DNA of 64,000 bases from Xanthobacter sp. NM-25 (GCF_022138605.1 NZ_JACBFS010000008.1:124001-188000); one strand, 5' to 3'; shown: positions 50,569 through 60,246, counted from the stretch's first letter. Numbers and translations are program-made. Notes: generated by a model from the sequence alone, not told the origin.

Positions 50569-51809
50569 GCCATCAGCAGGATCCATCCGGCGGCCAGGAT
50601 CATGCTGGCGACGGTCACCGGCACGCCGGCCCGCGAGAACTCGCTGAAGCTGATCTTGACGCCGCAGGCGGCCGCCTGCTCCACCACGATGATGCCGGCC
50701 AGGCTGCCGAACACGATCAGGTTGCTCGATAGGCCAATGCCGAGCCCCAGCGCGGCGCCGAGCGCGTCGCTGCTGCCACCGAGGCTGAGGAAGGGCACCA
50801 GAAGCATCACCGCCGGGCTGTTGCCGACAATGTTGCTGAGCCCGCCGCCCACCAGATACAGGGCCAGCGGATCAGCGAGGTCGATGCCCGCTCCGCGCAG
50901 GTCCGACAGCAATGTCTGCGGCAAGCCGGTGGCCGCCATGGCGGCATTCACCACGAACAGCCCCATGATGAACAGCAGCAGGTTGCCGTCCACGTGCCCG
51001 AGCATGTCGCGCGACGAGATGGTGCGGTTGATGAGCAGCACGCCAGCGGCTGTGAGGGCGATGATGTCGCGCGGCCAATCGCTGGCGACGAACGCCACCA
51101 CCACGGCGATCGTGACGAGGCCCGCCTTCACCGTCTCCCAGACATCAAGCGCCGGCGTCTGGGCGGCCGCAGGATGCGCCGGTGCCGGCCCGCCGGCGGG
51201 GGCCGCCAGGGCCCAGCGGCGACGGTAGAGCAGGGCGATCACCCCCCATACCAGCGGCAGGCAGATCAGCACCGGCAGCGCGGTGACTTTCAGAAAGCCG
51301 TTGAAGGACAGGCCCAGCTCCTGCGCGAGGATCATGTTGCGCGGGCTGCCGATCAGAGTGCTCGATGCGCCGATGTTGGCGGCGAAGCAGAACGCCAGCA
51401 GGAATGGCACCGGATTGAGCCCGCGCGCCAGGGTGGCGGAGACCAGCAGCGGGGTCATCGCCACCACCACCACGTCGTTGGTGAGGACGGACGACAGCAC
51501 GGCTCCCACGAAGATCAGCACCGCAAGCAGGGCCGGTGCGCTGAGCGGCAGGGTGGCGATGCGCCGCGCGGTCCAGCCGTAGAAGCCGGAGACCACGAAG
51601 GCGGCGGAGACCACCATGAGGCCGAACATCAGGCCCATGCTGCGGTAATCGATGGCGTCCCAGGCGCCTTTGGCGGTGATCGAGCCGACCGCCATCATGG
51701 CCAATGCGCCGATCACGGCCGCGCCCGTGCGGTCCACCATGAAGCCGGGCAGCTTGCCGACCGCCATGACCACATAAACGAGGAAGAAGATAAGAAGGGT
51801 CAGATCCAT
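50562..51809 (-). CDS. SLC13/ArsB-NhaD superfamily anion transporter
   Basis: A 415-residue inner-membrane protein with about 10-11 helices: MDLTLLIFFLVYVVMAVG at the start, MGLMFGLMVVSAAFVVSG, and the inverted repeats LTNDVVVVAMTPLLV and GNSPAVMLLVPFLSL that carry the transport helix breaks. Family members move dicarboxylates, arsenite or sodium; the substrate is not clear. ATG 51809 is used; GTG 51824 adds five residues. Its 3' end overlaps fadD (convergent) by 7 bases. Confidence 0.87.
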   Translation of the reverse strand: MDLTLLIFFLVYVVMAVGKLPGFMVDRTGAAVIGALAMMAVGSITAKGAWDAIDYRSMGLMFGLMVVSAAFVVSGFYGWTARRIATLPLSAPALLAVLIFVGAVLSSVLTNDVVVVAMTPLLVSATLARGLNPVPFLLAFCFAANIGASSTLIGSPRNMILAQELGLSFNGFLKVTALPVLICLPLVWGVIALLYRRRWALAAPAGGPAPAHPAAAQTPALDVWETVKAGLVTIAVVVAFVASDWPRDIIALTAAGVLLINRTISSRDMLGHVDGNLLLFIMGLFVVNAAMAATGLPQTLLSDLRGAGIDLADPLALYLVGGGLSNIVGNSPAVMLLVPFLSLGGSSDALGAALGLGIGLSSNLIVFGSLAGIIVVEQAAACGVKISFSEFSRAGVPVTVASMILAAGWILLMAY

Positions 51810-51872
51810 GGGGCTTCGGGTCACATGCGGTTCGGCGGGGGCGGGAGCGGGGCGGGGCCCGCCAGGCGGAGA

Positions 51873-52745
51873 TTACCCCTTCAGGCGGGAGGGATCGGCA
51901 TCAGTGGCTGCCGGATCCGCCACCACGGCCGCGTGGTAGACGCGGCGGATGTGCGCGATGTCGACGCTGGGCGCGGGCAGCTGGAGGTTCATCTCATCGA
52001 GAGTCTTCTCGATGATCTGGGAGACGGCGAGATTGCGGAACCATTTGTGGTTGGCGGGAATGACATACCAGGGCGCGTGGGGGGTGGAGCATTTCGCCAG
52101 CATGTCCTCATAGGCGGCGGTGTACTGGTCCCAGAAGGCGCGTTCCTTGTAGTCGGATTCGCTGATCTTCCATTGCCGCGCAGGATCCTCGAGCCGCTGG
52201 CGAAACCGCTCCAGTTGCTCTTCCGGCGTGATGTAGAGGAAGAACTTGAGGATGGTCACGCCCTTCTGGGTCAGCATCTTCTCGAAATCGTTGATCAGTT
52301 CGTAGCGCTTCGACCACACCGCGGCGGGCACGAGATCGTGCACCCGCACCACCAGCACATCCTCGTAATGAGAGCGGTTGAACACCGCCACCTGGCCGAG
52401 CCCGGGCGTGTGGGGATGCACGCGCCAGAGAAAGTCATGCAGCAGTTCTTCCTCGGTGGGCTGCTTGAAGCTCTTCACCGTGCAGCCCTGGGGGTTCATG
52501 GCGGCCATCACGTGCCAGCAGGTGCCATCCTTGCCGGCCGCATCGATCCCCTGCAGGATGATCAGCAGGGCATGCTTCTTCTCGCCATAGAGCTTCTGCT
52601 GCAACGACCCGAGCCGCGTCGCCTGAGCCTCCAGATCCGCCTTTGCATCGGCGCTGGAGCTGTAGCTGCCATGAAAGGCGGCATCCACGTCGCTCAATGT
52701 GACCCGGCTGCCGGGTTCGACGACAAGCCGTTTGCGCAGGTCCAT
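51873..52745 (-). CDS. Polyphosphate kinase 2 family protein
   Basis: A 290-residue PPK2 that uses polyphosphate to phosphorylate nucleotides. Walker A is GIDAAGKDGT (~87), and Walker B/lid elements are FNRSHYEDVLVVRVHD and ESDYKERAFWDQYTAAYEDML. The single-domain form without an internal duplication suggests a nucleoside di- or monophosphate kinase (class I/III). Which nucleotide is used cannot be read directly. ATG 52745 (MDLRKRLVVEPG) is preferred; an upstream ATG at 52829 would add 28 residues with no family support. Confidence 0.92.
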   Translation of the reverse strand: MDLRKRLVVEPGSRVTLSDVDAAFHGSYSSSADAKADLEAQATRLGSLQQKLYGEKKHALLIILQGIDAAGKDGTCWHVMAAMNPQGCTVKSFKQPTEEELLHDFLWRVHPHTPGLGQVAVFNRSHYEDVLVVRVHDLVPAAVWSKRYELINDFEKMLTQKGVTILKFFLYITPEEQLERFRQRLEDPARQWKISESDYKERAFWDQYTAAYEDMLAKCSTPHAPWYVIPANHKWFRNLAVSQIIEKTLDEMNLQLPAPSVDIAHIRRVYHAAVVADPAATDADPSRLKG

Positions 52746-52862
52746 GCCCGTTGTTCCGCTCTGCTCCGGGGGTCCGTTGATCGTGGTGTGGGGGCGCTGG
52801 CTGACGCGGTAGGCTAATGCCGGCTCCATGACCGCGCAATGACCGATGCATCACGCGCTTCC

Positions 52863-53723
52863 TCATGCGGAGGCGGCTGTCCTGGCCTCGCGCATGGTGA
52901 GCAGCGCTCCGACGAAGAAACACAGCGAGCCGGCGAACAGGTGGGTGTTGCCAACGACGCCAATCCAGCTCGCATCTGGCCGCTCCGGTGAGAAACTCAG
53001 CACCGCCCCGGTCATGAAAGCGATGCAGCCCATCAGGTTCACGAACACGATCTGCCAGGACAGCTCGGCGGGCTTCCAGCTCCAATAGCCGCCACTCACC
53101 TCCAGGTAGGCGAGGTAGCCGGAAATGAGGAACAGAAGCGAGCCCACCATGTCTGGAGTCCAGACCCAGATGTCCTGGGCCCGCCAGGTGTTGGCGGTAT
53201 GCAGCGCGTTCCAGGTGTTGAGGTTGAACGCCAGCGTGCCAAGGAACTGGGCGAAGGTGCTGAGCCAGCCGGCGCTGTGCGGCTGCCAGCCGATCACCAT
53301 GACGCGCTGATGTGGCGCGTCCTGCGGCTTCACCGAGAAGACGCTGGCATTGGCGGCCTGAAACAGCTGCAGATAGGCGGCGAAGGTGAAGGGCAGGGAG
53401 CCCAGGAAGAAGATGATGCCCACGTCCCGGCTCGGAACCGGGAGGGCGTGCGGCGGCACCAGGGAGAGCAGGGCGCCCGCCATGAACAGCAAGGCGCCGA
53501 TGGCGAAGGCGAGACCGGTCAGCCAGTTGTAGCCACGGGTCTGCCACAGGGGCACCGGCAGGTGCTCGAGGCCGCGGGCCCAGCGCTCCAGCCCCTTCCG
53601 GTGATCGCGGGCCCGCCAGATGAAATGACGTCCCGCCAGGGTGTAGCTGCGAAAGGTGATGAACGGCCACGGGCCGGCGATATGGATGTGCAGCCGGTGA
53701 AACGGGGAAGGTGGGGCCGTCAT
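52863..53723 (-). CDS. YrhK-like domain integral membrane protein
   Basis: A 286-residue protein with about six to seven membrane helices: LTGLAFAIGALLFMAGALLSL, VGIIFFLGSLPFTFAAYLQLF, MVGSLLFLISGYLAYLEV, QIVFVNLMGCIAFMTGAVLSF and THLFAGSLCFFVGALLTM. The repeated pattern of a short helix pair with GS[LF]xF matches YrhK-type domains. Function unknown. GGAGG lies 6 bases before the ATG at 53723. It sits between PPK2 and a choloylglycine-hydrolase-family gene, all on the minus strand. Confidence 0.8.
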   Translation of the reverse strand: MTAPPSPFHRLHIHIAGPWPFITFRSYTLAGRHFIWRARDHRKGLERWARGLEHLPVPLWQTRGYNWLTGLAFAIGALLFMAGALLSLVPPHALPVPSRDVGIIFFLGSLPFTFAAYLQLFQAANASVFSVKPQDAPHQRVMVIGWQPHSAGWLSTFAQFLGTLAFNLNTWNALHTANTWRAQDIWVWTPDMVGSLLFLISGYLAYLEVSGGYWSWKPAELSWQIVFVNLMGCIAFMTGAVLSFSPERPDASWIGVVGNTHLFAGSLCFFVGALLTMREARTAASA

Positions 53724-53798
53724 CAGGAGCCTCCGGCGCGTTTCGGGTGCCAGGCGCCACAGGGCGAGCCCGGGCTCGCCCTGCAAGGCACGGCGACA

Positions 53799-54908
53799 CT
53801 AGGCGGCGCTGATGAGCTGCGCGGTGCCATCAGTTGCGGCCACATCCAGCTTGCGCGCCGCCAGGACCTTGGGCTCGGTGACGGTGGCGAGCGCTTCAAG
53901 CTCGAACCGGGAATAGCTCAAGGCGAGATAATCGCGGAAATAAAAGACCTTGCGGTCGAGATCGCCGAGCACGGTCCAGCAGGTGTATTCGGTGGCGTAG
54001 GGCTGGCTGCCGGATTCCGGCAGGCCCTTGACTTCCAGCTGGCTGCTGTCCTCGCCGGGATAATCGATGGTGATGCCCCGCGGACGATCGAAATTGTTCA
54101 TCACGTGGGCGAGGGTCTGCACAGCCGCATCAGGTGTCGCCGCGCGTTCCGCAAACTTCGTGTAATAGGCGGCGCGCACGAAGCGACCCACCGAGGTGTT
54201 CGAGCTCGGCAGGCCCGCCGTGGCGATGCCGGAATCGGGCTGGGACGCTTTGTAGCTCCCGAACGTGGTCTGCGACTTATCCACGTTGCTGAGGAAGGTG
54301 TAGTTGTCGAGATTGGTCAGGTGCCAGGGGAATTCGGGGCCATTGGTCATCACCCCCACCGGGTTGTCGTAGAGATTGAGCTTGCCGGCGCTGAACTCGA
54401 TCACCAGGGCCGCGCCGCTGGGGTCATGCGCCACATAATGGAAGGGCGAAACGGAGCCGCCCAGGATCGCCAGCGGCTCCAGCAGAATCGGCTGGGCGGC
54501 CATGGCGGCCTTCACTTCGGCGACGGTGGCGAACTGGCCGAGGATCCAGCTGCCGAGATCGCTCGCGGACAGCACCGCCTTGGTCATCTCGACCGCACGC
54601 TGCGCGCCGGCGGCGCCGGGGTAGGCGAGCAGGCTGAAGGTGAGGCCCTGGTCGTTCAGACCCTCCAAAGCCTTGAGATCTTTCAGTTCCATGGGGGCCG
54701 CGGCGGTGGGCACACGCGCCGGCATGGCGACCGAGATGAAGGGGTACTTGGCGGTATAGGTGAGCGGTGCGTGGCCGTCGATCTGCGAGGTGTTGGTGAT
54801 GCCGGCCGGCAGATAGACGAGCTGGTAGGGCAGATCGACCGTCAGCTCCATGGTCCGGCCGAAATAGACCCGTTCGGCCGCGTCCCGGTAGGCGAGCGAC
54901 GTGCACAT
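53799..54908 (-). CDS. Choloylglycine hydrolase family (bile salt hydrolase/penicillin V acylase-like) protein
   Basis: A 369-residue N-terminal nucleophile hydrolase. After loss of Met1 the nucleophile is C2 (MCTSLAYRDA). Other active-site counterparts are R18 (FGRTMEL), E21 in the place where bile salt hydrolases have Asp, N85, N189 (VMTNGPEFPWHLTN) and R242 (SSNTSVGRFVRAAYY). No signal peptide precedes C2, so this is a cytosolic form. Related enzymes cleave conjugated bile acids, penicillin V or acyl-homoserine lactones. The substrate here is open. AGGAATG lies close upstream of the ATG at 54908. Confidence 0.9.
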   Translation of the reverse strand: MCTSLAYRDAAERVYFGRTMELTVDLPYQLVYLPAGITNTSQIDGHAPLTYTAKYPFISVAMPARVPTAAAPMELKDLKALEGLNDQGLTFSLLAYPGAAGAQRAVEMTKAVLSASDLGSWILGQFATVAEVKAAMAAQPILLEPLAILGGSVSPFHYVAHDPSGAALVIEFSAGKLNLYDNPVGVMTNGPEFPWHLTNLDNYTFLSNVDKSQTTFGSYKASQPDSGIATAGLPSSNTSVGRFVRAAYYTKFAERAATPDAAVQTLAHVMNNFDRPRGITIDYPGEDSSQLEVKGLPESGSQPYATEYTCWTVLGDLDRKVFYFRDYLALSYSRFELEALATVTEPKVLAARKLDVAATDGTAQLISAA

Positions 54909-55380
54909 TTCAGCATTCCTTTCCAGCGATGCGCGAATGGTGCCAAGTGAGGCGACGCGACAGGAGATTCGGGGGGGCCGACCACCAAAGGCCAGATGGT
55001 GCCCCGCTGCTGCTTCGTCGCACACTTCCGACCCGGCGAAAAGGCTGCAAGACATTAGGGGGCACGCGCCACCGGGCGCTGGCGACTGATCGGACTTTTG
55101 TGATGCCGCGCGAAGCGGTTGGGATCGCGGTGCCTTCTCGCCAACCCTCTCCCATTTGGGAGATATTCCACGGCGCCGTCAGCCGCTATCCACATCAGGC
55201 GCCGACTGGGCGTCGCGGCGTGGCTGGCGCGCGGGCGCCATTTGATTTTTGGGGCCTGCGCCGTTAGGCCTTTGTTAATGCTTGGCGTCGGGTGCAAGCT
55301 GTCATCTGCGATCATGTCAGGGGCCGGTCTCGGTCTTGGCAGCGCCGGGGCAGGGCGTTCCGGCGACGTCATCCATTCGC
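54909..55380. other. Intergenic region between the hydrolase and efflux operon
   Basis: About 470 bases between divergent genes. The stretch 55140-55320 is less GC-rich and holds the likely efflux-operon promoter. The frames running into ytcA from 55282 have no ribosome binding site. No regulator gene and no clear operator was found. Confidence 0.45.
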
Positions 55381-55698
55381 ATGTGGGGGCTGCGCAAGGT
55401 GTTGATAGGGCGTGAGCCGGGCGGGGTCCGGAGATGGCGCGGTGTTGCCGGCGCGGTGCTGCTCGGTGGCATGCTGTCGGCCTGCGCGCCGCTGGGGGCG
55501 CCGTCCCTGTCCATGTTCGGGGCTTATTTTCCCTCGTGGCTCGCCTGCGCGGTCGCCGGAATCCTGGGCGCGGTGGTGCTGCGCTTCGTGTTCATCCGCC
55601 TCGGCATCGACGATGCCCTGCCCACGCGCTTGCCCATCTATATCGCTTTGGCGGCAGGGCTGGGTTTCCTGGTGTCCCTTCTCAGCTTCGGACGGTAG
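55381..55698 (+). CDS. YtcA-like small membrane lipoprotein of the efflux operon
   Basis: A 105-residue protein with a lipobox (LLGGMLSACAPLG), so Cys~39 would be lipidated. Two membrane helices follow (WLACAVAGILGAVVLRFVF and LPIYIALAAGLGFLVSLLSFG). Size, place and order match E. coli YtcA, which precedes mdtNOP. The GIDDALPTRLPIY loop is the best conserved part. The start is ATG 55381. The HlyD-type gene begins 3 bases after the stop. Its role in the pump is unknown. Confidence 0.82.
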   Translation: MWGLRKVLIGREPGGVRRWRGVAGAVLLGGMLSACAPLGAPSLSMFGAYFPSWLACAVAGILGAVVLRFVFIRLGIDDALPTRLPIYIALAAGLGFLVSLLSFGR

Positions 55699-55701
55699 AG
55701 C

Positions 55702-56751
55702 GTGAACGACGCGGCCAAAGCCCATTCCCGGCGCTCCCTCGGCATCCTCGTCAGCGTGGTCGTGCTGGTGGCGGCGGCCGCGTTCGGCTGGCGTTATTTC
55801 CACAATGCGGCGCTCAACCCCTTGTCACAGGATGCGGTCCTCACCGCCGAGGTGGTGAACGTGGCGGCGGCCGTTCCCGGGCGCATCGCTTCCGTGGGGG
55901 TGGTGGACAACGGGACCGCGCGCAAGGGGGAGCTGCTGCTGGCCCTCGATCCCACGGTGTACCGCCTGCAGGTGGATCAGGCGCGGGCCGATCTGCAGAT
56001 CGCCGAGGCCGCCTATGCCGATCGCCAACGGGCGGTGTCGGCGGCCCAATCCAATGCGATCATCGCCCGCGAGCAGGTGACGCGGGCCCGCTCCAACCTG
56101 GCGCTGGCGACGCAGACCCTGGCCCGCCTGGAGGCATTGCGGCCGAAAGGCTATGTCAGCGCCCAGCAGGTGGATGATGCCGCCACCGCCAAGCGCGATG
56201 CGGAAATCAGCCTCAAGCAGGCGCTGGAGCAGCAATCGGCCGCCGATGTGCTGGTGAGCGATGCCGCCGCGGCCAAGGCACTGGTGGATGCGCGCCGCGC
56301 CGCGCTGGCCCTGGCCGAGCGGGCGCTGGCGGACACCGAGGTGCGGGCGCCGTTCGACGGCAAGGTGGTGGGCCTCTCCACCGGTCCGGGTGAATATGTG
56401 CTGCCCGGGCAATCCATCTTCACCCTCATCAATTCCGAGGCATGGTTCGCCTCGGCGGCATTTCTGGAGACCGAGCTGCCCGGCATCGCCGTGGGCAATT
56501 GCGCCACCGTCTTCGCCCTGGCGGACCGCACCCTGGCCCTGCGCGGCCGGGTGGAAGGCATCGGCTGGGGTGTGGCATCCGAGGAACTGATCAATCTGCC
56601 GCGCAAGATGCCCATCGTGCCCAAGACGCTGGATTGGGTGCGCATCGCCCAGCGCTTCCCGGTGCGGATCCGCCTCCTTGATCCGCCACCGGCTCTGATG
56701 CGGGTGGGCGCCTCCGCCACCGCGACGGTGCACCATGGCAGCAGCTGCTAA
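55702..56751 (+). CDS. HlyD family membrane fusion protein (MdtN/EmrA-like)
   Basis: A 349-residue periplasmic adaptor. One N-terminal membrane helix (LGILVSVVVLVAAAAFGW) anchors it. Two half lipoyl motifs flank a coiled-coil hairpin (VNVAAAVPGRIASVGVVDNG at ~52, ADTEVRAPFDGKVVGL at ~210). A beta-barrel part follows. It would link the FUSC inner-membrane component to the outer-membrane channel encoded downstream. The start codon is GTG at 55702. Its 3' end overlaps the next gene by 17 bases. Confidence 0.92.
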   Translation: MNDAAKAHSRRSLGILVSVVVLVAAAAFGWRYFHNAALNPLSQDAVLTAEVVNVAAAVPGRIASVGVVDNGTARKGELLLALDPTVYRLQVDQARADLQIAEAAYADRQRAVSAAQSNAIIAREQVTRARSNLALATQTLARLEALRPKGYVSAQQVDDAATAKRDAEISLKQALEQQSAADVLVSDAAAAKALVDARRAALALAERALADTEVRAPFDGKVVGLSTGPGEYVLPGQSIFTLINSEAWFASAAFLETELPGIAVGNCATVFALADRTLALRGRVEGIGWGVASEELINLPRKMPIVPKTLDWVRIAQRFPVRIRLLDPPPALMRVGASATATVHHGSSC

Positions 56752-58621
56752 GTCGCCCTGGCCGGCGGTCGCTCACCAGGCATGGCTGGATCTGCTGCCG
56801 TTTCCCGGCCGGTTCGGGCAGGCGTGGCGGGTGGCGCTGCTGTGCGCGCTGGTGGCGGGCGTGGCCATGCTCTACAAGGTGCCGGAAGCGGCCATCGGCT
56901 GCTATCTCGTCATCTATCTCGCCCGCCCCGATGGCGCCGAATGCGTGGGGCAGGGCATCGGCCTCATCATCCTCGCCAGCATCGTGGTGCTGGCCATGGC
57001 GCCGGTGATCCAGGTGACGGCGAACTATCCACTGCTGCGCATCGCGGTCATTGCCGGCACCTCCTTCGTCTTCGTCTATCTTGGGGCGGCCTCGCAACTG
57101 GGCGAGATCGGCTCCATCATCGCCCTCGTCATCGCCTTCATCCTGACCCTGGTGGACGATCTGCCGGCCGGAGAGATCGCCACCCGTGGCCTGCTCTATG
57201 CCTGGCAGATGGCGGTCATGCCCATGGCGCTGATGATCGTGTTCAACATGGTGCTGGGGACCTCGCCCCATCGTCTGCTGCGCGCCACGATCAGCACGCG
57301 GCTACAGACGGCTGCCGCGGCTCTCGATCATCCCGACCTCGCCGCGGAGACTAAGCTGCGTTCATCTCTGGCCGACGGCAATGGGGGCGGCGATCAGCAA
57401 TTGATGCTGGCCCGGGTGTTTCACACCGCGCCGACGGCGGATTGCGACTGGCTGCAGGGAGCGCTGACCACCAGCTATCAGCTGCTGCTGGCGGTCGCCG
57501 CCTTGCCGGCCACGGCGGCGACCCAGGTGCGTGGCTCCCTCGCCGGCCGCTGCCGCGAGGCGGCCGCTGCGGTGGCGGCCGGGGGCCGCCCACCGATGCC
57601 TTCGGAGGCTGACGGCACACCCCTCGCGGAGCCGGAGGGCACCATCCGCCGGTCGCTGGCGGGGTTGGCGCAGGCCGATGGGGGCACCCGCACGCCGCCG
57701 GCGAAGCCGCCGTTCTTCGCCTCGGATGCGCTCACCAATCCGGACTACCAGCGCTTTGCGCTGAAGACGACGGCGGCGGCGCTGACCTGCTACATCATCT
57801 ATTCGCTGATCAACTGGCAGGGCATCCACACCGCCATGGTCACCTGCTACGTGGCGGCGCTGGGCACCACCGGCGAGACGGTGCACAAGCTGGTGCTGCG
57901 TATCAGTGGCTGCCTGGTGGGGGCGGCGTTGGGCTTCGGCGCCATCCTGTTCGTCATTCCCCACCTGTCCTCGGTGGGGGGATTGATGGGGCTGGTGTTC
58001 TGCGGCGTGCTGGTCGGCTCCTGGGTGTCGGCGGGCAACGAGCGGATTTCCTATGCCGGTGTCCAGGTCGGCCTGGCGTTTCTACTCACCATCATCAGCG
58101 GCTTTGCTCCCAGCCTCGACATGGATTCGGGGCGTGACCGCATCGTCGGCATCCTGCTGGGGAATGTGGTCGTGTATCTGATCTTCACCGGAATCTGGCC
58201 GAAGAGCGCGGTGCGCGACGTGCACGAGCGGCTGGCGCGCGCGCTCGCCGCCGCCGGCCGCCTGGCCGGCATGGACCCGGCGGCGCGGCTGGCCGCCACC
58301 AGTGAAGCGGCGCTGGTGGAGACCGAGGTTGAAAAGGCGAAGGAGCAATTGCGGCTGCTGCCGTTCGAGCCAAAGGCGCTGTTGCCGTCGCGGTTCGGCA
58401 TCGCTCGGCTGGAATTGCTGGTGCGGGAGGTGCGCGCGTTGCTGCCGCAGCTGATCTTCGCGCCCGAAGCCTCCAGCGAAACGGCCCGTCGGCTGGCCGC
58501 CGCCGCAGCCACCCTGGACGGCGCGCCCGGCGGGCCGGCGTCCGGCGGGGCGGGGGAGGCCGACGACGAGGGGTCCGTGCTGGCGCGCGCCCGGCGCATC
58601 CAAACCCTGGCGGCGGGGTGA
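56735..58621 (+). CDS. FUSC family inner-membrane efflux protein (MdtO/AaeB-like)
   Basis: A 628-residue protein of the fusaric-acid-resistance family. It has an N-terminal helix bundle (GYCLVIYLARPDGAE-like region written AIGCYLVIYLARPDG, then LASIVVLAMAPVIQVTA), a cytoplasmic linker at about 190-330, and a second helix bundle (ALTCYIIYSLINWQGIHTAM, LVGAALGFGAILFVIPHLS). MdtO and AaeB are related; they export aromatic or antimicrobial compounds. The GTGA/TGATG junction couples it to the outer-membrane gene. Confidence 0.9.
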   Translation: MAAAAKSPWPAVAHQAWLDLLPFPGRFGQAWRVALLCALVAGVAMLYKVPEAAIGCYLVIYLARPDGAECVGQGIGLIILASIVVLAMAPVIQVTANYPLLRIAVIAGTSFVFVYLGAASQLGEIGSIIALVIAFILTLVDDLPAGEIATRGLLYAWQMAVMPMALMIVFNMVLGTSPHRLLRATISTRLQTAAAALDHPDLAAETKLRSSLADGNGGGDQQLMLARVFHTAPTADCDWLQGALTTSYQLLLAVAALPATAATQVRGSLAGRCREAAAAVAAGGRPPMPSEADGTPLAEPEGTIRRSLAGLAQADGGTRTPPAKPPFFASDALTNPDYQRFALKTTAAALTCYIIYSLINWQGIHTAMVTCYVAALGTTGETVHKLVLRISGCLVGAALGFGAILFVIPHLSSVGGLMGLVFCGVLVGSWVSAGNERISYAGVQVGLAFLLTIISGFAPSLDMDSGRDRIVGILLGNVVVYLIFTGIWPKSAVRDVHERLARALAAAGRLAGMDPAARLAATSEAALVETEVEKAKEQLRLLPFEPKALLPSRFGIARLELLVREVRALLPQLIFAPEASSETARRLAAAAATLDGAPGGPASGGAGEADDEGSVLARARRIQTLAAG

Positions 58622-60171
58622 TGGCGATGAAGCTGCCGCTTTTCCCACGGATGGCCCGGCTGCTGCCGGTGCTGCTGGCATCGGCGCTGCTGGCGGGCTG
58701 CGCCGTGAGCGCTCTCGACAGCGCGCCCGCCGATCCGTCTCAGCCGTGGACGCCCGAGGCGAGCACCAGCGCCAATGCCGCCCCCGAGGCTGCGGTGGCG
58801 GACGGGCCGCGCAAGCCGGTGTTCAGCGTGCCGGCGGATCCGGAGGTGGTCGCCCTGCAGGCCCCGGCGCCGATCGAGCCGAACAAGACCTATGGCCTCG
58901 CCGAGCTGATCGACATTGCCCAGACCCAGAATCCGGCAACCCGGGTGGCCTGGCAGCAGGCGCGCCAGATGGCGCTGGCGTCGGGCATGGTGGCCGCCAC
59001 CTATCTTCCCCTGATCAGCGCCAATGTGATCGGCGGCTACCAGAAGTTGTCCTCACCCCTGCCGGTCTCCATTGGCAACATCAATCAGGTGAGCACGTCC
59101 ATCGATGGCATTTCCCCGCAGATCGCACTGCAATGGCTGGTGTTCGACTTCGGCCAGCGGGGCGCGCTGCATGAAGCGGCGCAGCATAATGCTACGGGGG
59201 CCAATCTTCTGTTCAACGGCGTGCATCAGAAGATCATCTATGACGTGACGCGCGCCTACTTCCTCCATGGAGCGGCGCGCAGCCGGGTGACCCTCGCCGA
59301 GCAGAACCTCGGCAACAGCCGCAAGATCGAGGACGCCGCGCAGGAGCGCATGCAGAAGGGCCTCGGCACCAGCGTCGACGTGGCGCAGGCCCGCCAGCAG
59401 GTGGCGCAGGCGCGGTTCGGCCTGGTGCAGGCGCAGGGCGGCGAGCGCGATGCGTATCAGGCGCTTCTCGGCGCCATGGGGATCTCGCCCCTGACGGCGC
59501 TGAAGGTGCGCGAGGCCAATGGCCGCCGCCTGCCGGAGAGCGTGGGTGCGCCGACCGAGAGGATGATCAAGGCGGCGCTGGCGCAGCGTCCCGACGTGCT
59601 GGCGAGCTTCCAAGCCCTGAAGGCGACCCAGGCGGGCATCACCGCCGCCCAGGTGGAGTTCCTGCCCAAGGTGTTCCTGGGGGCGGTGGCCGCCACTGGC
59701 AACACCAATCTCAGCGCCACGGGCCTGCCCACCATCGGCCAGCAATCCTCGGCCTCCGGGGTGATGGTGGGCGCCACCATGCCGATCTACGACGGTGGGC
59801 TGCGGGCCGCACAGCTGAAGAATGCGGAATCGCTCAGCGCCGCCAGCGCCGCCACCTTCCAGCAGGTGCGCGATGCAGCCGCGCGGGAGATCGTGGTGAG
59901 CGCCCACACCCTGCGTTCGGCGCTCGCCTCCTACCAGGCCGCCACCGCCCTCGCCAGCGCGGCGGCGGTCACTTATGACGCAGCGCTGGAAGCTTATCGC
60001 AACGGGGTGGGCAACATTACCGTCGCCACCGCCGCCGACAGCGGGCTGCTCACGGCGCGCCAAGCCCAGTCCGACGCCCATGCTGCGGCGTTGGTGGCCG
60101 CGGCGAATCTCGCCTTTGTGCTTGGGGCGATGACCTCCTCCGAAACTCCAGCGGCGCTCATTGCCCGCTGA
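58621..60171 (+). CDS. TolC-like outer-membrane efflux lipoprotein (NodT/MdtP family)
   Basis: A 516-residue (ATG 58621) or 517-residue (GTG 58618) outer-membrane factor. The signal peptide ends in a lipobox (ASALLAGCAVSA). Two OEP repeats form the trimeric channel (LAELIDIAQTQNPATRVAWQQARQ to about 280, and ERMIKAALAQRPDVLASFQALKATQAG onward); only key words are given. DGGLRAAQLKNAES is the typical second-repeat motif. It is the last gene of the ytcA-HlyD-FUSC-OMF operon. Confidence 0.92.
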   Translation: MAMKLPLFPRMARLLPVLLASALLAGCAVSALDSAPADPSQPWTPEASTSANAAPEAAVADGPRKPVFSVPADPEVVALQAPAPIEPNKTYGLAELIDIAQTQNPATRVAWQQARQMALASGMVAATYLPLISANVIGGYQKLSSPLPVSIGNINQVSTSIDGISPQIALQWLVFDFGQRGALHEAAQHNATGANLLFNGVHQKIIYDVTRAYFLHGAARSRVTLAEQNLGNSRKIEDAAQERMQKGLGTSVDVAQARQQVAQARFGLVQAQGGERDAYQALLGAMGISPLTALKVREANGRRLPESVGAPTERMIKAALAQRPDVLASFQALKATQAGITAAQVEFLPKVFLGAVAATGNTNLSATGLPTIGQQSSASGVMVGATMPIYDGGLRAAQLKNAESLSAASAATFQQVRDAAAREIVVSAHTLRSALASYQAATALASAAAVTYDAALEAYRNGVGNITVATAADSGLLTARQAQSDAHAAALVAAANLAFVLGAMTSSETPAALIAR

Positions 60172-60246
60172 CCGGGAGCGCACGGAAGGGCGCGGCGCGC
60201 CGGTAACCTAATAATCTCTCTATTATGCCCACTTATGCGCGGGGAC

